Below, piece after piece: positions 36,652 to 45,232 of a stretch of 64,000 nt of DNA. This DNA comes from NCEH01 sp043195095 (GTDB taxonomy: Bacteria; Pseudomonadota; Alphaproteobacteria; Rhizobiales; Xanthobacteraceae): the NCBI RefSeq assembly GCF_043195095.1, contig NZ_JBAFWN010000011.1; one strand, 5' to 3'. Every line of letters begins with the position of its first letter. Positions within the stretch are counted from its first letter, which is position 1. Under the pieces are notes generated by a model that did not search any database, was not told where the DNA came from, and saw nothing but the letters and a program-made list of their open reading frames with translations. A program made the translations under genes and the position numbers.

Positions 36652-37395
36652 ATGAGCGAAATGCGAGCCGCGCTGGTGCGCAAACTATGGCACGGCAGCG
36701 ACCCTTTTGAGGGCTTCGATCCCACGGGCATCAAGGTGGACAAACAGGGCTGGGGGTCCACCCATCCCTACCTCATCACCAGCGTGTACGAGACCCGCCC
36801 GGTCCTCATCGTCGAGATCGGCGTGTGGAAGGGCCGGTCCGTCATCACCATGGCAAAGGCACTGCGCGCGCTGGGCGTGCCGGGCATGGTGCTTGCGGTG
36901 GACACTTGGCTCGGAAGCTCGGAACATTGGGCCAGCCCGAAGATGTTCGCCGACCTCAATCTAAAACAGGGTTATCCGAGCCTCTATCACACCTTCATGG
37001 CCAATATCCTTCATGAAGGCCTTCAGGATCTGGTCCTGCCTTTGCCGCTGGACAGCGTGAACGCCTGCGCCCTGCTGCGCGCCCACAAGATCCGCCCGCA
37101 GATGATCCATATCGACGGCGCCCATGATTACCGCTCCGTCGCGACCGATATCCTGAATTGGTGGCCGCTGCTGGAGTCCGGCGGCATCCTGATCGGCGAC
37201 GATTATCGGGTGGACGGTCATTTTCCCGGCGTGCGGCGCGCGTTCGATGAACTGGCCACCGTCACCCACCTGGAGCTGGAGCACTCGCCCACCAAGTGCC
37301 GCATCCGCAAACCGCAACCGGCGACCTTGGAGCCGGTCACAAAGGCACCGTCCCTCGAGTGTACGGAAGGGGATGCGGCACAGGCCCCCGGATAG
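36652..37395 (+). CDS. Class I SAM-dependent methyltransferase
   Basis: A 247-residue protein of the Methyltransf_24 type. The SAM-binding motif is VLIVEIGVWKGRSVITMAKAL (about residues 48-68), and MIHIDGAHDYRSVATDILNWW with GGILIGDDY (about 157-190) is characteristic of small-molecule or glycan O-methyltransferases of this group. ATG 36652 follows GGGGAGA at a rather long spacing; in-frame sequence continues upstream but overlaps the region near the tRNA. The substrate is unknown. It precedes a VOC gene by 48 bp in the same direction. Confidence 0.82.
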   Translation: MSEMRAALVRKLWHGSDPFEGFDPTGIKVDKQGWGSTHPYLITSVYETRPVLIVEIGVWKGRSVITMAKALRALGVPGMVLAVDTWLGSSEHWASPKMFADLNLKQGYPSLYHTFMANILHEGLQDLVLPLPLDSVNACALLRAHKIRPQMIHIDGAHDYRSVATDILNWWPLLESGGILIGDDYRVDGHFPGVRRAFDELATVTHLELEHSPTKCRIRKPQPATLEPVTKAPSLECTEGDAAQAPG

Positions 37396-37443
37396 GTGGC
37401 GTCTCACGCCGATGCTGCCGAAACGTCCAACAGGAGGAAACCC

Positions 37444-38220
37444 ATGGCTTCGTCTCACGGTCGCTTTGTCTGGTATGAACTGATGGTCCCCGACATGGAC
37501 GCCGCCGTCGCCTTCTATGGCGATGTGGTGGGTTGGGGCGCGCAGAAGCTCGACATGCCGGACATGCCCTACACGCTGTTTACGACCGACTCCGGCCCCG
37601 TCGCCGGTCTCATGACGCTGCCGCAGGACTTGCGCGATCGGGGTGTGCCGCCCCACTGGACCGGATATGTGCACGTGGACGACGTCGACGTGGCCGCCAC
37701 CAAGGCCAAGGCGCTCGGCGGCACGATTCATATCGAACCTCGGGATATCCCCGGCGTCGGCCGCTTCGCAGTGATTGGCGACCCGCAGGGGGCGGTGATC
37801 TCCCTGTTCAAGTGGGAAGACGAGAGCGCCCATCCCCTGCCCGACCAGATGGCCAAGGGCAATGTCGGGTGGCACGAATTGCTCGCCATCGACTGGGAGG
37901 CCGCCCTGCCCTTCTATGCCGAGCTGTTCGGCTGGAAGAAGGATCAGGCGGTGGATATGGGCCCCATGGGCACCTATCAATTGTTCGGCCTGGGCGGCAA
38001 TGCGCTCGGTGGCATGTTCACCAAGCCCGAAGCCGTTCCCATGCCGTTCTGGCTATATTATTTCGTGGTCGGCGATATCGACGCGGCCGGTGGGCGCGTG
38101 ACGGCAGGCGGTGGTCAGGTGATCAACGGACCCATGCCGGTGCCCGGCGGCGCATTCATCCTCCAGGCGCTGGACCCGCAGGGGACCATGTTTGCCCTAG
38201 TGGGATCGCGCGGCAGCTAG
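37444..38220 (+). CDS. VOC family protein with two glyoxalase-like domains
   Basis: The 258 residues form two vicinal-oxygen-chelate modules, about 1-125 (FVWYELMVPDMDAAVAFYGDVVGW) and 130-258 (VGWHELLAIDWEAALPFYAELFGW). Such tandem proteins resemble hydroxylase CFP-30B-like glyoxalases. Catalytic function cannot be told from sequence; metal ligands would include the His and Glu of WHEL. ATG 37444 has AGGAGG upstream. Probably cotranscribed with the methyltransferase. Confidence 0.87.
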   Translation: MASSHGRFVWYELMVPDMDAAVAFYGDVVGWGAQKLDMPDMPYTLFTTDSGPVAGLMTLPQDLRDRGVPPHWTGYVHVDDVDVAATKAKALGGTIHIEPRDIPGVGRFAVIGDPQGAVISLFKWEDESAHPLPDQMAKGNVGWHELLAIDWEAALPFYAELFGWKKDQAVDMGPMGTYQLFGLGGNALGGMFTKPEAVPMPFWLYYFVVGDIDAAGGRVTAGGGQVINGPMPVPGGAFILQALDPQGTMFALVGSRGS

Positions 38221-38228
38221 CCGACACA

Positions 38229-38257
38229 GCATGCGCAGCCAAATCGGCGGCGCATGC
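38229..38257. terminator. Bidirectional hairpin between convergent genes
   Basis: GCATGCGC (38229-38236) and GCGCATGC (38250-38257) form an 8-bp stem in the 37-bp gap between the VOC and deoxyribosyltransferase genes. Likely shared transcription end. Confidence 0.4.
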
Positions 38258-38851
38258 CTACCAGCCGACGATGCGGTTGACGATGAAGCTGAGAACGAAC
38301 GACGCCAGGAGCGCGATCGCGATCTTCGGCACAAGCCCGAGTTTCAACGCCCGCGCCCGCGCGATCCGGTGAAGATGCTCCGCCGCCGCCGCGACCGCTG
38401 CCTCTGCGGTGGTCGCGACCGGCGCGCCGGGGTGCGTGATCATCAGATTTTCCACATGGCCGAAATCCTCGACCAGGTGCCCGTCTAAATCGCGAAAGCC
38501 TGATTCGCCTTGCGCCGCGTCGATCCGCGCCACCATGGGGCGCGGATCGTTGGTCCACAGGAACACGGGCAGGCCCCGCGCCTCGCCATAGCCCAATTCC
38601 CAGGCCGTGCCGGGATCCATATGGGCGCCGCGGAAGGGCGTGATGTTGGCAATGATGCCATCGGCCCGATCCAGCTGGGAAATACACCGCGCGCGGATCT
38701 CGGCGGAGGTCACGGCATTGTCCTGGTCGCCCCCGTCGAACGGGTGCAGCGCCACCAGCCCATGCCGAGCGCACAAGCCCACCAGGGTCGCGTAATGCTG
38801 AGCGGCATCAAGCCGGAACACATCCGGGCCTGCGAGATAGACGCGTACCAT
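38258..38851 (-). CDS. Nucleoside 2-deoxyribosyltransferase-like protein with C-terminal membrane helix
   Basis: A 197-residue protein. Residues 1-135 match the NDT family (VRVYLAGPDVF start; ADGIIANITPFRGAHMDPGTAWELGYGEARGLPV), with the nucleophile Glu expected at about 85 in PGTAWELGYG. Such enzymes exchange bases on deoxynucleosides or hydrolyse modified nucleotides. Unusually, the last 25 residues (IAIALLASFVLSFIVNRIV) form a single hydrophobic helix, so the enzyme may be anchored to the inner membrane by its tail. Monocistronic as far as can be seen. Confidence 0.82.
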   Translation of the reverse strand: MVRVYLAGPDVFRLDAAQHYATLVGLCARHGLVALHPFDGGDQDNAVTSAEIRARCISQLDRADGIIANITPFRGAHMDPGTAWELGYGEARGLPVFLWTNDPRPMVARIDAAQGESGFRDLDGHLVEDFGHVENLMITHPGAPVATTAEAAVAAAAEHLHRIARARALKLGLVPKIAIALLASFVLSFIVNRIVGW

Positions 38852-38905
38852 TCTCTTGCGCGTGCCTTGCCTGCTTCAGGCGCGCGGAAGCGAGCCGGGC
38901 TTTCC

Positions 38906-39100
38906 TTATACCGAAGTCAGATAGCTTGCGGCAAAGCCGATGATCACCAGCACCAGCCCCACCGCGAGAATGGTGACGATGCGGCTGGATGTGACGCCTT
39001 GCCTGGCCTTTGGCGCCGGCGTCACCACTTCTCCTTCGATCCCACGCTGATCCGGCGTGCGGAAAGCCGCTTCCTCGCGCCGTTCATTCTGGTCTTCCAT
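38906..39100 (-). CDS. Small single-span membrane protein
   Basis: A 64-residue product with a charged N-terminus (MEDQNERREEAAF) and one C-terminal transmembrane helix (IVTILAVGLVLVIIGFAASYL). ATG 39100 has GGGAGA at good spacing. It lies 70 bp beyond aapP in the same direction, so could be cotranscribed with the transporter. No family recognised. Confidence 0.6.
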   Translation of the reverse strand: MEDQNERREEAAFRTPDQRGIEGEVVTPAPKARQGVTSSRIVTILAVGLVLVIIGFAASYLTSV

Positions 39101-39170
39101 GTCACATCTCCCATTCATCTCGGAGATGTAACGCCGGACGCGGGTTTCGGTTCGCCGCGCCCAGGTGTCC

Positions 39171-39962
39171 TCAATGCAGGATCTGCGAGAGGAAGAGCTT
39201 GGTGCGCTCATGCTGGGGATTGGAGAAGAAGGCGTTCGGCTCGTTCATCTCGATGATCTGGCCCGCGTCCATGAAGATCACCCGGTCCGCCACCTGCCGG
39301 GCAAACCCCATTTCGTGGGTGACACACAGCATGGTCATGCCCTCCTCCGCGAGGCTCACCATGGTGTCGAGAACCTCCTTCACCATTTCCGGGTCGAGGG
39401 CGGAGGTCGGCTCATCGAACAGCATGATGCGCGGGCGCATGCAGAGGGCGCGCGCAATGGCGACACGCTGCTGCTGGCCACCGGACAGCTGGCCGGGGTA
39501 TTTATTCGCCTGTTCGGGAATCTTCACCTTCTTGAGAAAGTGCATCGCCACTTCGTCCGCCTCTTTCTTGGGCATCTTGCGCACCCACATGGGCGCGAGG
39601 GTGCAATTCTCAAGAATGGTGAGGTGCGGAAACAGGTTGAAGTGCTGGAACACCATGCCGACCTCTCGGCGCACTTCGTCGATGCGCTTCAGATCGTTGG
39701 TGAGCTCGATGCCGTCGACGACAATACTGCCCTTCTGGTGCTCTTCCAGGCGATTGATGCAACGGATCATGGTCGATTTGCCGGAGCCGGAGGGCCCGCA
39801 GATGACGATGCGCTCGCCGCGCTTCACCGTGAGGTTGATATCCCGAAGCACATGGAAATCGCCGTACCATTTGTTGACGGCGACCAGCTCCACCGCGACG
39901 GCGGGGGCGGTTGCCTCGACTTCGGCGATGAGCGGATCTTGAGTATGAGAGACTGAAGACAT
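39171..39962 (-). CDS. aapP: General L-amino acid ABC transporter, ATP-binding protein
   Basis: The 263-residue ATPase has Walker A GPSGSGKST (about residues 57-65), the signature LSGGQQQRVAIARAL and Walker B IMLFDEPTSALDP. It powers the AapQM permease. ATG 39962 has GAGGGAGC upstream; an in-frame start at 39977 would overlap aapM. Final gene of aapJQMP, 11 bp after aapM. Confidence 0.96.
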   Translation of the reverse strand: MSSVSHTQDPLIAEVEATAPAVAVELVAVNKWYGDFHVLRDINLTVKRGERIVICGPSGSGKSTMIRCINRLEEHQKGSIVVDGIELTNDLKRIDEVRREVGMVFQHFNLFPHLTILENCTLAPMWVRKMPKKEADEVAMHFLKKVKIPEQANKYPGQLSGGQQQRVAIARALCMRPRIMLFDEPTSALDPEMVKEVLDTMVSLAEEGMTMLCVTHEMGFARQVADRVIFMDAGQIIEMNEPNAFFSNPQHERTKLFLSQILH

Positions 39963-39973
39963 GGCATGCTCCC

Positions 39974-41365
39974 TCAATGACGGTTGGACCGGTCGAGCCG
40001 CTTTTCCAGCGCCATCGAATACCGGGACATGCCGTAGCAGAAGACGAAATAGACAAGCCCGGCGAAGCCGAAGCCGGTGAACAAGGTGGTGGGCGTCGCC
40101 CAGGACGGATCGGTGAAGGAGGCGCGCAGAATGCCCAGCAGGTCGAAGATCGAAACGATCAGGACGAGCGTCGTATCCTTGAACAGACCGATGAAATTAT
40201 TGACGATTCCAGGAATCACCAATTTCAGCGCCTGGGGCAGGATGACGAGCCGCATCATCAGGCCCGACCGCAGGCCCATGGCCTGCGCGCCTTCATATTG
40301 TCCCTTGGGAATCGCCTGAAGTCCCCCGCGCACCACCTCGGCCATATAAGCGGAGGCAAACAACGCCACGCCCACGAGTGCCCGCAACAGACCATCAATG
40401 GTGAAGCGCCCCGGCAGGAACAAGGGCAGCATGTAGGTGGCGAAGAACAGCACCGTGATGAGCGGCACGCCGCGCCAGAACTCGATGAATATGATCGAGG
40501 AAATCTTCACCAGCGGCAGATCGGATCGCCGCCCCAACGCCAGGAGAATGCCGAGCGGCAGCGACACGACGATGCCGGTGACTGCGATCACCAGGGTCAC
40601 CAGCAGGCCACCCCATTGGCGCGTCTCCACTTCCTGGAGGCCAAAATCCAGGTCCATCGCCAGCAGCACCAAGGCAAGGACGCCGAAAGCGGAGAGCGTG
40701 CCGTTGATCGCCCCGCGCCGGGTGCCCCCGAACACGGGAGCCGCCAAGGCGGCAATTCCGCAAGCGATCGCGGTCACGAGGAAGAACTGCACCCAATAGG
40801 ACAGGCGCAATCCCGCGAACGAGCCTTGGATATTTTCGAGCCCTGTCCCGCCCAGCAGGAAATTGTTGAAGGAGAGATTGCCGCCGGTGAGCAGGACAAA
40901 GCACACCACCGGATAGATGCCGAAAAAGGCCAGGGCGTTCAACCGCTTGTAAGGCACCTTGGGGAACAGCAGCGGGGCGAGCAGCGCCGCACCCAGGAAA
41001 TAGACCACATTGACCCGCCAGCGCTCACTTTCCGGATAGAAGCCGTAGAGGATCTGGTTGAACTTGGCATAGATGAAGGGCCAGCACGCCCCAACCGGCC
41101 GGCCGATCTTTTCCGGCAGGCAGGCGTCGCGCCCCGCACCGCTCCAGACCGCATCGAAGATGAAGAACTTCAGCAACGGGGGAATGGTGACATAGACCAC
41201 GAGGATGCCGAGCAAGGTCAACAGCACCTGCCCGACCGAGCCGAACAGATGGGCGCGGGACCAGCCATAGATGCCGCGATTGGAGACGGGCGCCGGCTCT
41301 TGCGGGCGCAGGTCCGCCGGGGCGACGAAGGCCGCCTGGGGTGCGGGGCGCGGTGCGGTATTCAT
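39974..41365 (-). CDS. aapM: General L-amino acid ABC transporter, permease
   Basis: A 463-residue inner-membrane protein with about eight helices and the C-terminal binding-protein-dependent permease domain (EAA loop: VVRGGLQAIPKGQYEGAQAMGLRSG at about residues 365-390). The large N-terminal insertion before the permease domain is typical of AapM. ATG 41365 follows GTGAGGG; it begins 7 bp after aapQ. Confidence 0.95.
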   Translation of the reverse strand: MNTAPRPAPQAAFVAPADLRPQEPAPVSNRGIYGWSRAHLFGSVGQVLLTLLGILVVYVTIPPLLKFFIFDAVWSGAGRDACLPEKIGRPVGACWPFIYAKFNQILYGFYPESERWRVNVVYFLGAALLAPLLFPKVPYKRLNALAFFGIYPVVCFVLLTGGNLSFNNFLLGGTGLENIQGSFAGLRLSYWVQFFLVTAIACGIAALAAPVFGGTRRGAINGTLSAFGVLALVLLAMDLDFGLQEVETRQWGGLLVTLVIAVTGIVVSLPLGILLALGRRSDLPLVKISSIIFIEFWRGVPLITVLFFATYMLPLFLPGRFTIDGLLRALVGVALFASAYMAEVVRGGLQAIPKGQYEGAQAMGLRSGLMMRLVILPQALKLVIPGIVNNFIGLFKDTTLVLIVSIFDLLGILRASFTDPSWATPTTLFTGFGFAGLVYFVFCYGMSRYSMALEKRLDRSNRH

Positions 41366-41372
41366 GGCGCCC

Positions 41373-42665
41373 TCACCGTTCCACGAGCGCGACGCGCTTG
41401 TTGTACCAGCCCATGAGCATCGAAGTGAGAATAGAAATGGCGAGATAGACCGCCATGGTGATGGCGATGATTTCAATCGCCTGCCCGGTCTGGTTCAGCG
41501 TCGTGCCGGCGAAGATGGCGAACAGATCCGGATAACCGACCGCGACGCCCAAGGTCGAATTCTTGGTGATGTTGAGATATTGGCTGGTCAGGGGCGGCAC
41601 GATCACGCGCATGGCCTGCGGGATGACCACGAGGCGCAGGGTCGGCCCCGAGCGCAGCCCGAGCGATTTCGCGGCCTCGGTCTGGCCCTTCGAGACCGCC
41701 AGGATGCCGGCGCGCACGATCTCGGCGATGAAGCCGGCGGTGTAGATCGACAAGGCCAGCAGCAGCGACACGAATTCCGGGATCACCCGTATGCCGCCGA
41801 CGAAGTTGAAGCCCTGCAGATGCGGCGTTTCAAGCGTCACCGGTACCCCGAGCGCGAAGCAGGTGACCAAAGGCAAGCCGACGATCAGGCCGAACCCGGT
41901 CCAGAACACCGGGAATTGCTGGCCGGTCGCCAATTGCCGCGCCTTGGCCCATCGGCCGATCAGGAACGACGCGAGGATGGCGACAAAAAACGCCACGACG
42001 ACCCAGACGAAACCGCTCTCAAAGAGGGGGCGCGGAACGACGAGGCCGCGATTGTTGATGAAGACCGACGGCCCCGCCACGTCGCCGGCGAACGCGCGGA
42101 ACATCGCCGAGAGCGGCGCAAGGCCGATGCTCGCGAAGGTGTCCGCGAGGAAATTGAACAGGGGCTGGAGCCCGAAGCCCCAGCTCTGACGCGGATTCGG
42201 CATGGCCGCCAACACTGCGAGGTACCAGAACAGGATCTGGAACAGCGGCGGCAAGTTGCGCGTGACTTCCACATAGGCGGAGGCCAGGCCCTTGATGACC
42301 ACATTCTCCGAAAGGCGAGCGACGCCCACGAGAAAGCCGATGATGGTGGCGAGGATGATGCCCAGAAACGCCACCAGCAGCGTGTTGAGCAGGCCCACCA
42401 GGAAGGCGCGGCCATAGCTCATGGATTCCGAATAGGGAATGAGCGTCTGCGTAATGCCGAAGCCGGCGGAATTGTCGAGAAAGCCGAAGCCGGAGGCGAT
42501 GCCTTGCCGGGCCAGGTTGGCCTGGGCATTGGCGAAGAACGACCAGGCGAGCCAGATGAGCGCGATGCCCAATGCGATCTGGATCACTGCGGAACGGAGC
42601 GCCGGGTCGGTCCACGACCATCGCCGGCGCGTCGGAGCGGGCTCCGACCAGCGTGCGTCTGTCAT
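41373..42665 (-). CDS. aapQ: General L-amino acid ABC transporter, permease
   Basis: The 430-residue partner permease of AapM. The EAA loop reads IVRAGILAVSKGQTEAAKSLGLRSG near residue 320-345, and the N-terminal half has the long periplasmic insertion (GFGFLDNSAGFGI, VFINNRGLVVPRP) found in AapQ/BztB. ATG 42665 has GAGGGG upstream. A hairpin between aapJ and aapQ probably tunes its expression. Confidence 0.95.
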   Translation of the reverse strand: MTDARWSEPAPTRRRWSWTDPALRSAVIQIALGIALIWLAWSFFANAQANLARQGIASGFGFLDNSAGFGITQTLIPYSESMSYGRAFLVGLLNTLLVAFLGIILATIIGFLVGVARLSENVVIKGLASAYVEVTRNLPPLFQILFWYLAVLAAMPNPRQSWGFGLQPLFNFLADTFASIGLAPLSAMFRAFAGDVAGPSVFINNRGLVVPRPLFESGFVWVVVAFFVAILASFLIGRWAKARQLATGQQFPVFWTGFGLIVGLPLVTCFALGVPVTLETPHLQGFNFVGGIRVIPEFVSLLLALSIYTAGFIAEIVRAGILAVSKGQTEAAKSLGLRSGPTLRLVVIPQAMRVIVPPLTSQYLNITKNSTLGVAVGYPDLFAIFAGTTLNQTGQAIEIIAITMAVYLAISILTSMLMGWYNKRVALVER

Positions 42666-42770
42666 CTAGCCCCTCAAGATCCGGGACTCTGCGGCCCCTT
42701 TTGGAAAATGCAAAAAAGAGAAAGGTCGTTCGGTCGTCAGGCGCGGCGGTGTCGGCGCCGAGGCAAGGAA

Positions 42771-42797
42771 ATCCGGCGCCCACGCGGGGCGCCGGAT
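42771..42797 (-). promoter_or_regulatory. Intercistronic hairpin between aapJ and aapQ
   Basis: ATCCGGCGCC (42771-42780) and GGCGCCGGAT (42788-42797) form a perfect 10-bp stem with a 7-base loop, starting 7 bases after the aapJ stop. Such structures after binding-protein genes commonly protect or terminate part of the transcripts so that the binding protein exceeds the permeases. That role here is inference. Confidence 0.65.
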
Positions 42798-42804
42798 CAT
42801 CGCA

Positions 42805-43815
42805 TCAGCGAACGGGCATGCCGTATTGAAGGCCGCCCTGGTTCCACAGCTTGTTGAGGCCGCGATTGATGGCGAGCGGGGTCGACGGGCCGAGATTGCG
42901 GTCGAAGATTTCGCCGTAATTGCCGACCTGCTTCACGATCTTGACGACCCAGTCATTGGGCACGCCGACCGCTTCGCCATACTTGCCGTCCGAGCCCAGA
43001 AGACGCTTGATCTCCGGGTTCGGGGAATTGACCATCTCGTCCACGTTCTTGCTGGTGACGCCGAGTTCCTCGGCATTGAGCAGAACGAAATAGGTCCACT
43101 TGATGAGATCGAACCACTGGTCGTCGCCATGACGCACCAGCGGGCCGAGCGGCTCCTTGGAGATGACTTCCGGCAGAACGACATGGTCGTTCGCGTTGGT
43201 GAGCTTCAGCCGCACCGAATAGAGCTGCGACTGGTCCGAGGTGAAGGCATCGCACCGGCCGGAATCATAGGCCTTGACCGTTTCGTCGATGGTGGCGAAC
43301 GCGATCAGCTCGTATTTAAGGTTGTTGGTGCGGAAATAATCGCCAACGTTCAACTCGTTGGTGGTGCCGGTCTGCACGCAGATCGAGGCACCCGCCAAAT
43401 CCTTCACGGACTTGAGGTTGAGCGACTTGCGCACCAGGAAGCCCTGGCCATCGTAATACATCACGCCGGCAAAGTTGAAGCCGAGGGTGGTGTCGCGCGA
43501 CATGGTCCAGGTGGTGTTGCGCGAGAGCACGTCGATGCCGCCCGACTGGAGCGCCGTGAAGCGGTCCTTGGCCGAGAGGGGGGAAAATTTCACCTTGGTG
43601 GCATCACCAAAGATGGCAGCCGCGACAGCGCGGCAGAAATCCACGTCGATACCGGTCCAATTGCCCTTGTCGTCGGGATTGGAAAATCCCGGCAAGCCTT
43701 GGGTCACGCCGCAGTTGAGAGCGCCACGCGCCTTTACGTCGTCAAGCGTCGCGGCATGCCCCGCGCCGACGCCGAGCGCGATCAATCCAGCCACTGCACA
43801 CAGGATGCGTTTCAC
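42805..43815 (-). CDS. aapJ: General L-amino acid ABC transporter, periplasmic binding protein
   Basis: A 336-residue solute-binding protein (SBP family 3) with a Sec signal peptide (KRILCAVAGLIALGVGAGHA) and the AapJ-typical GALNCGVTQGLPGFSNPDDKGNWTGIDVDFCRA. It captures L-amino acids of broad range in the periplasm for AapQMP. I chose GTG 43815 because GAAGGGA lies seven bases upstream and the signal peptide begins directly after; the frame extends 14 codons further without a signal-like start. Confidence 0.95.
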   Translation of the reverse strand: MKRILCAVAGLIALGVGAGHAATLDDVKARGALNCGVTQGLPGFSNPDDKGNWTGIDVDFCRAVAAAIFGDATKVKFSPLSAKDRFTALQSGGIDVLSRNTTWTMSRDTTLGFNFAGVMYYDGQGFLVRKSLNLKSVKDLAGASICVQTGTTNELNVGDYFRTNNLKYELIAFATIDETVKAYDSGRCDAFTSDQSQLYSVRLKLTNANDHVVLPEVISKEPLGPLVRHGDDQWFDLIKWTYFVLLNAEELGVTSKNVDEMVNSPNPEIKRLLGSDGKYGEAVGVPNDWVVKIVKQVGNYGEIFDRNLGPSTPLAINRGLNKLWNQGGLQYGMPVR

Positions 43816-43850
43816 GGAAGGTCCCTTCTCTTGTTGCACCTGAAGCCAAT

Positions 43851-43890
43851 CGGACAACGTCCCGTGGTTCGGGATCGACGCCGTTGTCCG
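43851..43890. promoter_or_regulatory. Nested inverted repeat between aapJ and metC
   Basis: CGGACAACG (43851-43859) and CGTTGTCCG (43882-43890) are perfect inverted arms; between them TCCCG and CGGGA form a second, inner stem. It lies about 36 bases before the aapJ start and 100 before metC, in the divergent control region. It could be an operator or an RNA leader structure. Confidence 0.4.
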
Positions 43891-43989
43891 GGACGTCGTA
43901 TGGGATACATCTCAATCCCTCGCGACCGGGCGGTCAATAGCATGCCGCGTGCGTGGGCAGATGCAGGATTAGGCATTTCGGAGCATCCG

Positions 43990-45168
43990 ATGACGCCCAC
44001 CGATGTTAAAGCAAATTTCGCGCCAGAGACCGAGGTCGTTCGCCTCGGCCGGGACCCGTTTCGTTTTGATGGCTTCGTCAACCCGCCGGTGGTTCGCGGC
44101 TCGACGGTGCTCTATCCCACCTATGCCGACTTGTCCGCGCATCGCGGACGCTACAGCTATGGCCGGCGCGGCAATCCCACCACCGAGGCGCTTGAAACGG
44201 CTCTGAAATCCCTGGAGGGCTCGGATGGCGTGGTGCTGACCCCCTCAGGCCTGTCGGCGTGCTCGGTCGCTCTGCTCAGCGCCCTTTCCGCCGGCGATCA
44301 TCTCTTGATGGTGGACACCGCCTATTTTCCCACGCGCCGCTTCTGCGACACCATACTGAAGAAAATGGGTGTGGAGACCAGCTATTATGATCCGCTGGTC
44401 GGCGCAGACATCCACAAACTTTTGCGCGACAACACCCGCGCGATCTTCCTGGAGGCGCCCGGTTCCCAGAGCTTCGAGATGCAGGACATCCCGGCCATTA
44501 CCGCCGTGGCCCGCGCTCACGGCATCACCACGCTGATCGACAATACCTGGGCGACGCCTCTGTTCTTCAGGCCGCACGATTTCGGGGTCGATGTCTCGAT
44601 CCAGGCCGGCACGAAATATATCGGCGGGCATGCCGACCTCAATCTCGGCACCATCTCCGCGGTGGGGCCAAGCTGGAAGCGCGTGCAGGACTTGCACGGC
44701 GACATGGGAATTTGCATCAGCCCCGATGATGCCGCCCTCGGATCGCGCGGCCTGCGCACCCTCGCGGTGCGGCTGGAGCGTCATCAGGAGTCGGCGCTGA
44801 AAGTCGCTCGCTGGATGCAAAGCCTGCCGCAGGTCTCCCGCGTGCTGCATCCCGCGCTTGAGAGCCACCCCGGCCATGCCCTCTGGAAGCGCGACTTCAA
44901 GGGCTCCTCCGGCTTGTTCAGCGCCGTCCTCAATCCGGTTTCGGATCAGGCGCTGGCAGCCTTCTTTGATGCGCTGGTGCATTTCGGCATGGGCTATTCC
45001 TGGGGCGGCTACGAAAGCCTGATCATCGCGTTCGATTGCTCAGGCTATCGCACGGCGACCAGATGGCAGGCGGAAGGCCCCGCGATCCGCATACATATCG
45101 GCCTGGAAAACACCGACGACCTCATGGCGGACCTGGAGCAGGCGTTCGCGAAGATGTCGGCGGTGTAG
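43990..45168 (+). CDS. metC: Cystathionine beta-lyase
   Basis: A 392-residue PLP enzyme of the Cys/Met metabolism family. The PLP lysine is in SIQAGTKYIGGHAD (about residue 208), with RYSYGRRGNPTTEALE near residue 55 and NTWATPLFF before the lysine; the overall shape (GLSACSVALLSAL, GSSGLFS) is MetC-like rather than gamma-lyase-like. It makes homocysteine, ammonia and pyruvate from cystathionine. ATG 43990 follows CGGAG. It diverges from aapJ. Confidence 0.9.
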   Translation: MTPTDVKANFAPETEVVRLGRDPFRFDGFVNPPVVRGSTVLYPTYADLSAHRGRYSYGRRGNPTTEALETALKSLEGSDGVVLTPSGLSACSVALLSALSAGDHLLMVDTAYFPTRRFCDTILKKMGVETSYYDPLVGADIHKLLRDNTRAIFLEAPGSQSFEMQDIPAITAVARAHGITTLIDNTWATPLFFRPHDFGVDVSIQAGTKYIGGHADLNLGTISAVGPSWKRVQDLHGDMGICISPDDAALGSRGLRTLAVRLERHQESALKVARWMQSLPQVSRVLHPALESHPGHALWKRDFKGSSGLFSAVLNPVSDQALAAFFDALVHFGMGYSWGGYESLIIAFDCSGYRTATRWQAEGPAIRIHIGLENTDDLMADLEQAFAKMSAV

Positions 45169-45182
45169 CACGATTTCTCGAT

Positions 45183-45210
45183 GTCCCTCTCCCGCATGCG
45201 GGAGAGGGAC
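45183..45210. repeat. 28-bp perfect palindrome, REP-like, between convergent genes
   Basis: The arms GTCCCTCTCCCGCA and TGCGGGAGAGGGAC are exact inverse complements with no spacer. It lies between metC and the convergent LpxB-N-like gene. The CCCTCTCCCGC core resembles dispersed palindromes found many times in proteobacterial genomes; it may also act as a bidirectional terminator. Confidence 0.65.
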
Positions 45211-45232
45211 CGGCAAAGTTGGACCGGGTCGC

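Noticed and set aside
43858..43989. SAM-II riboswitch upstream of metC
   Set aside because: I looked for the conserved SAM-II core and did not see it; only a nested inverted repeat is present.
42826..45168. A 780-codon plus-strand open frame running through the antisense of aapJ into metC
   Set aside because: The first 388 codons are antisense to aapJ, whose codon and domain evidence is decisive. Only the part from ATG 43990 has family-like sequence (MetC).
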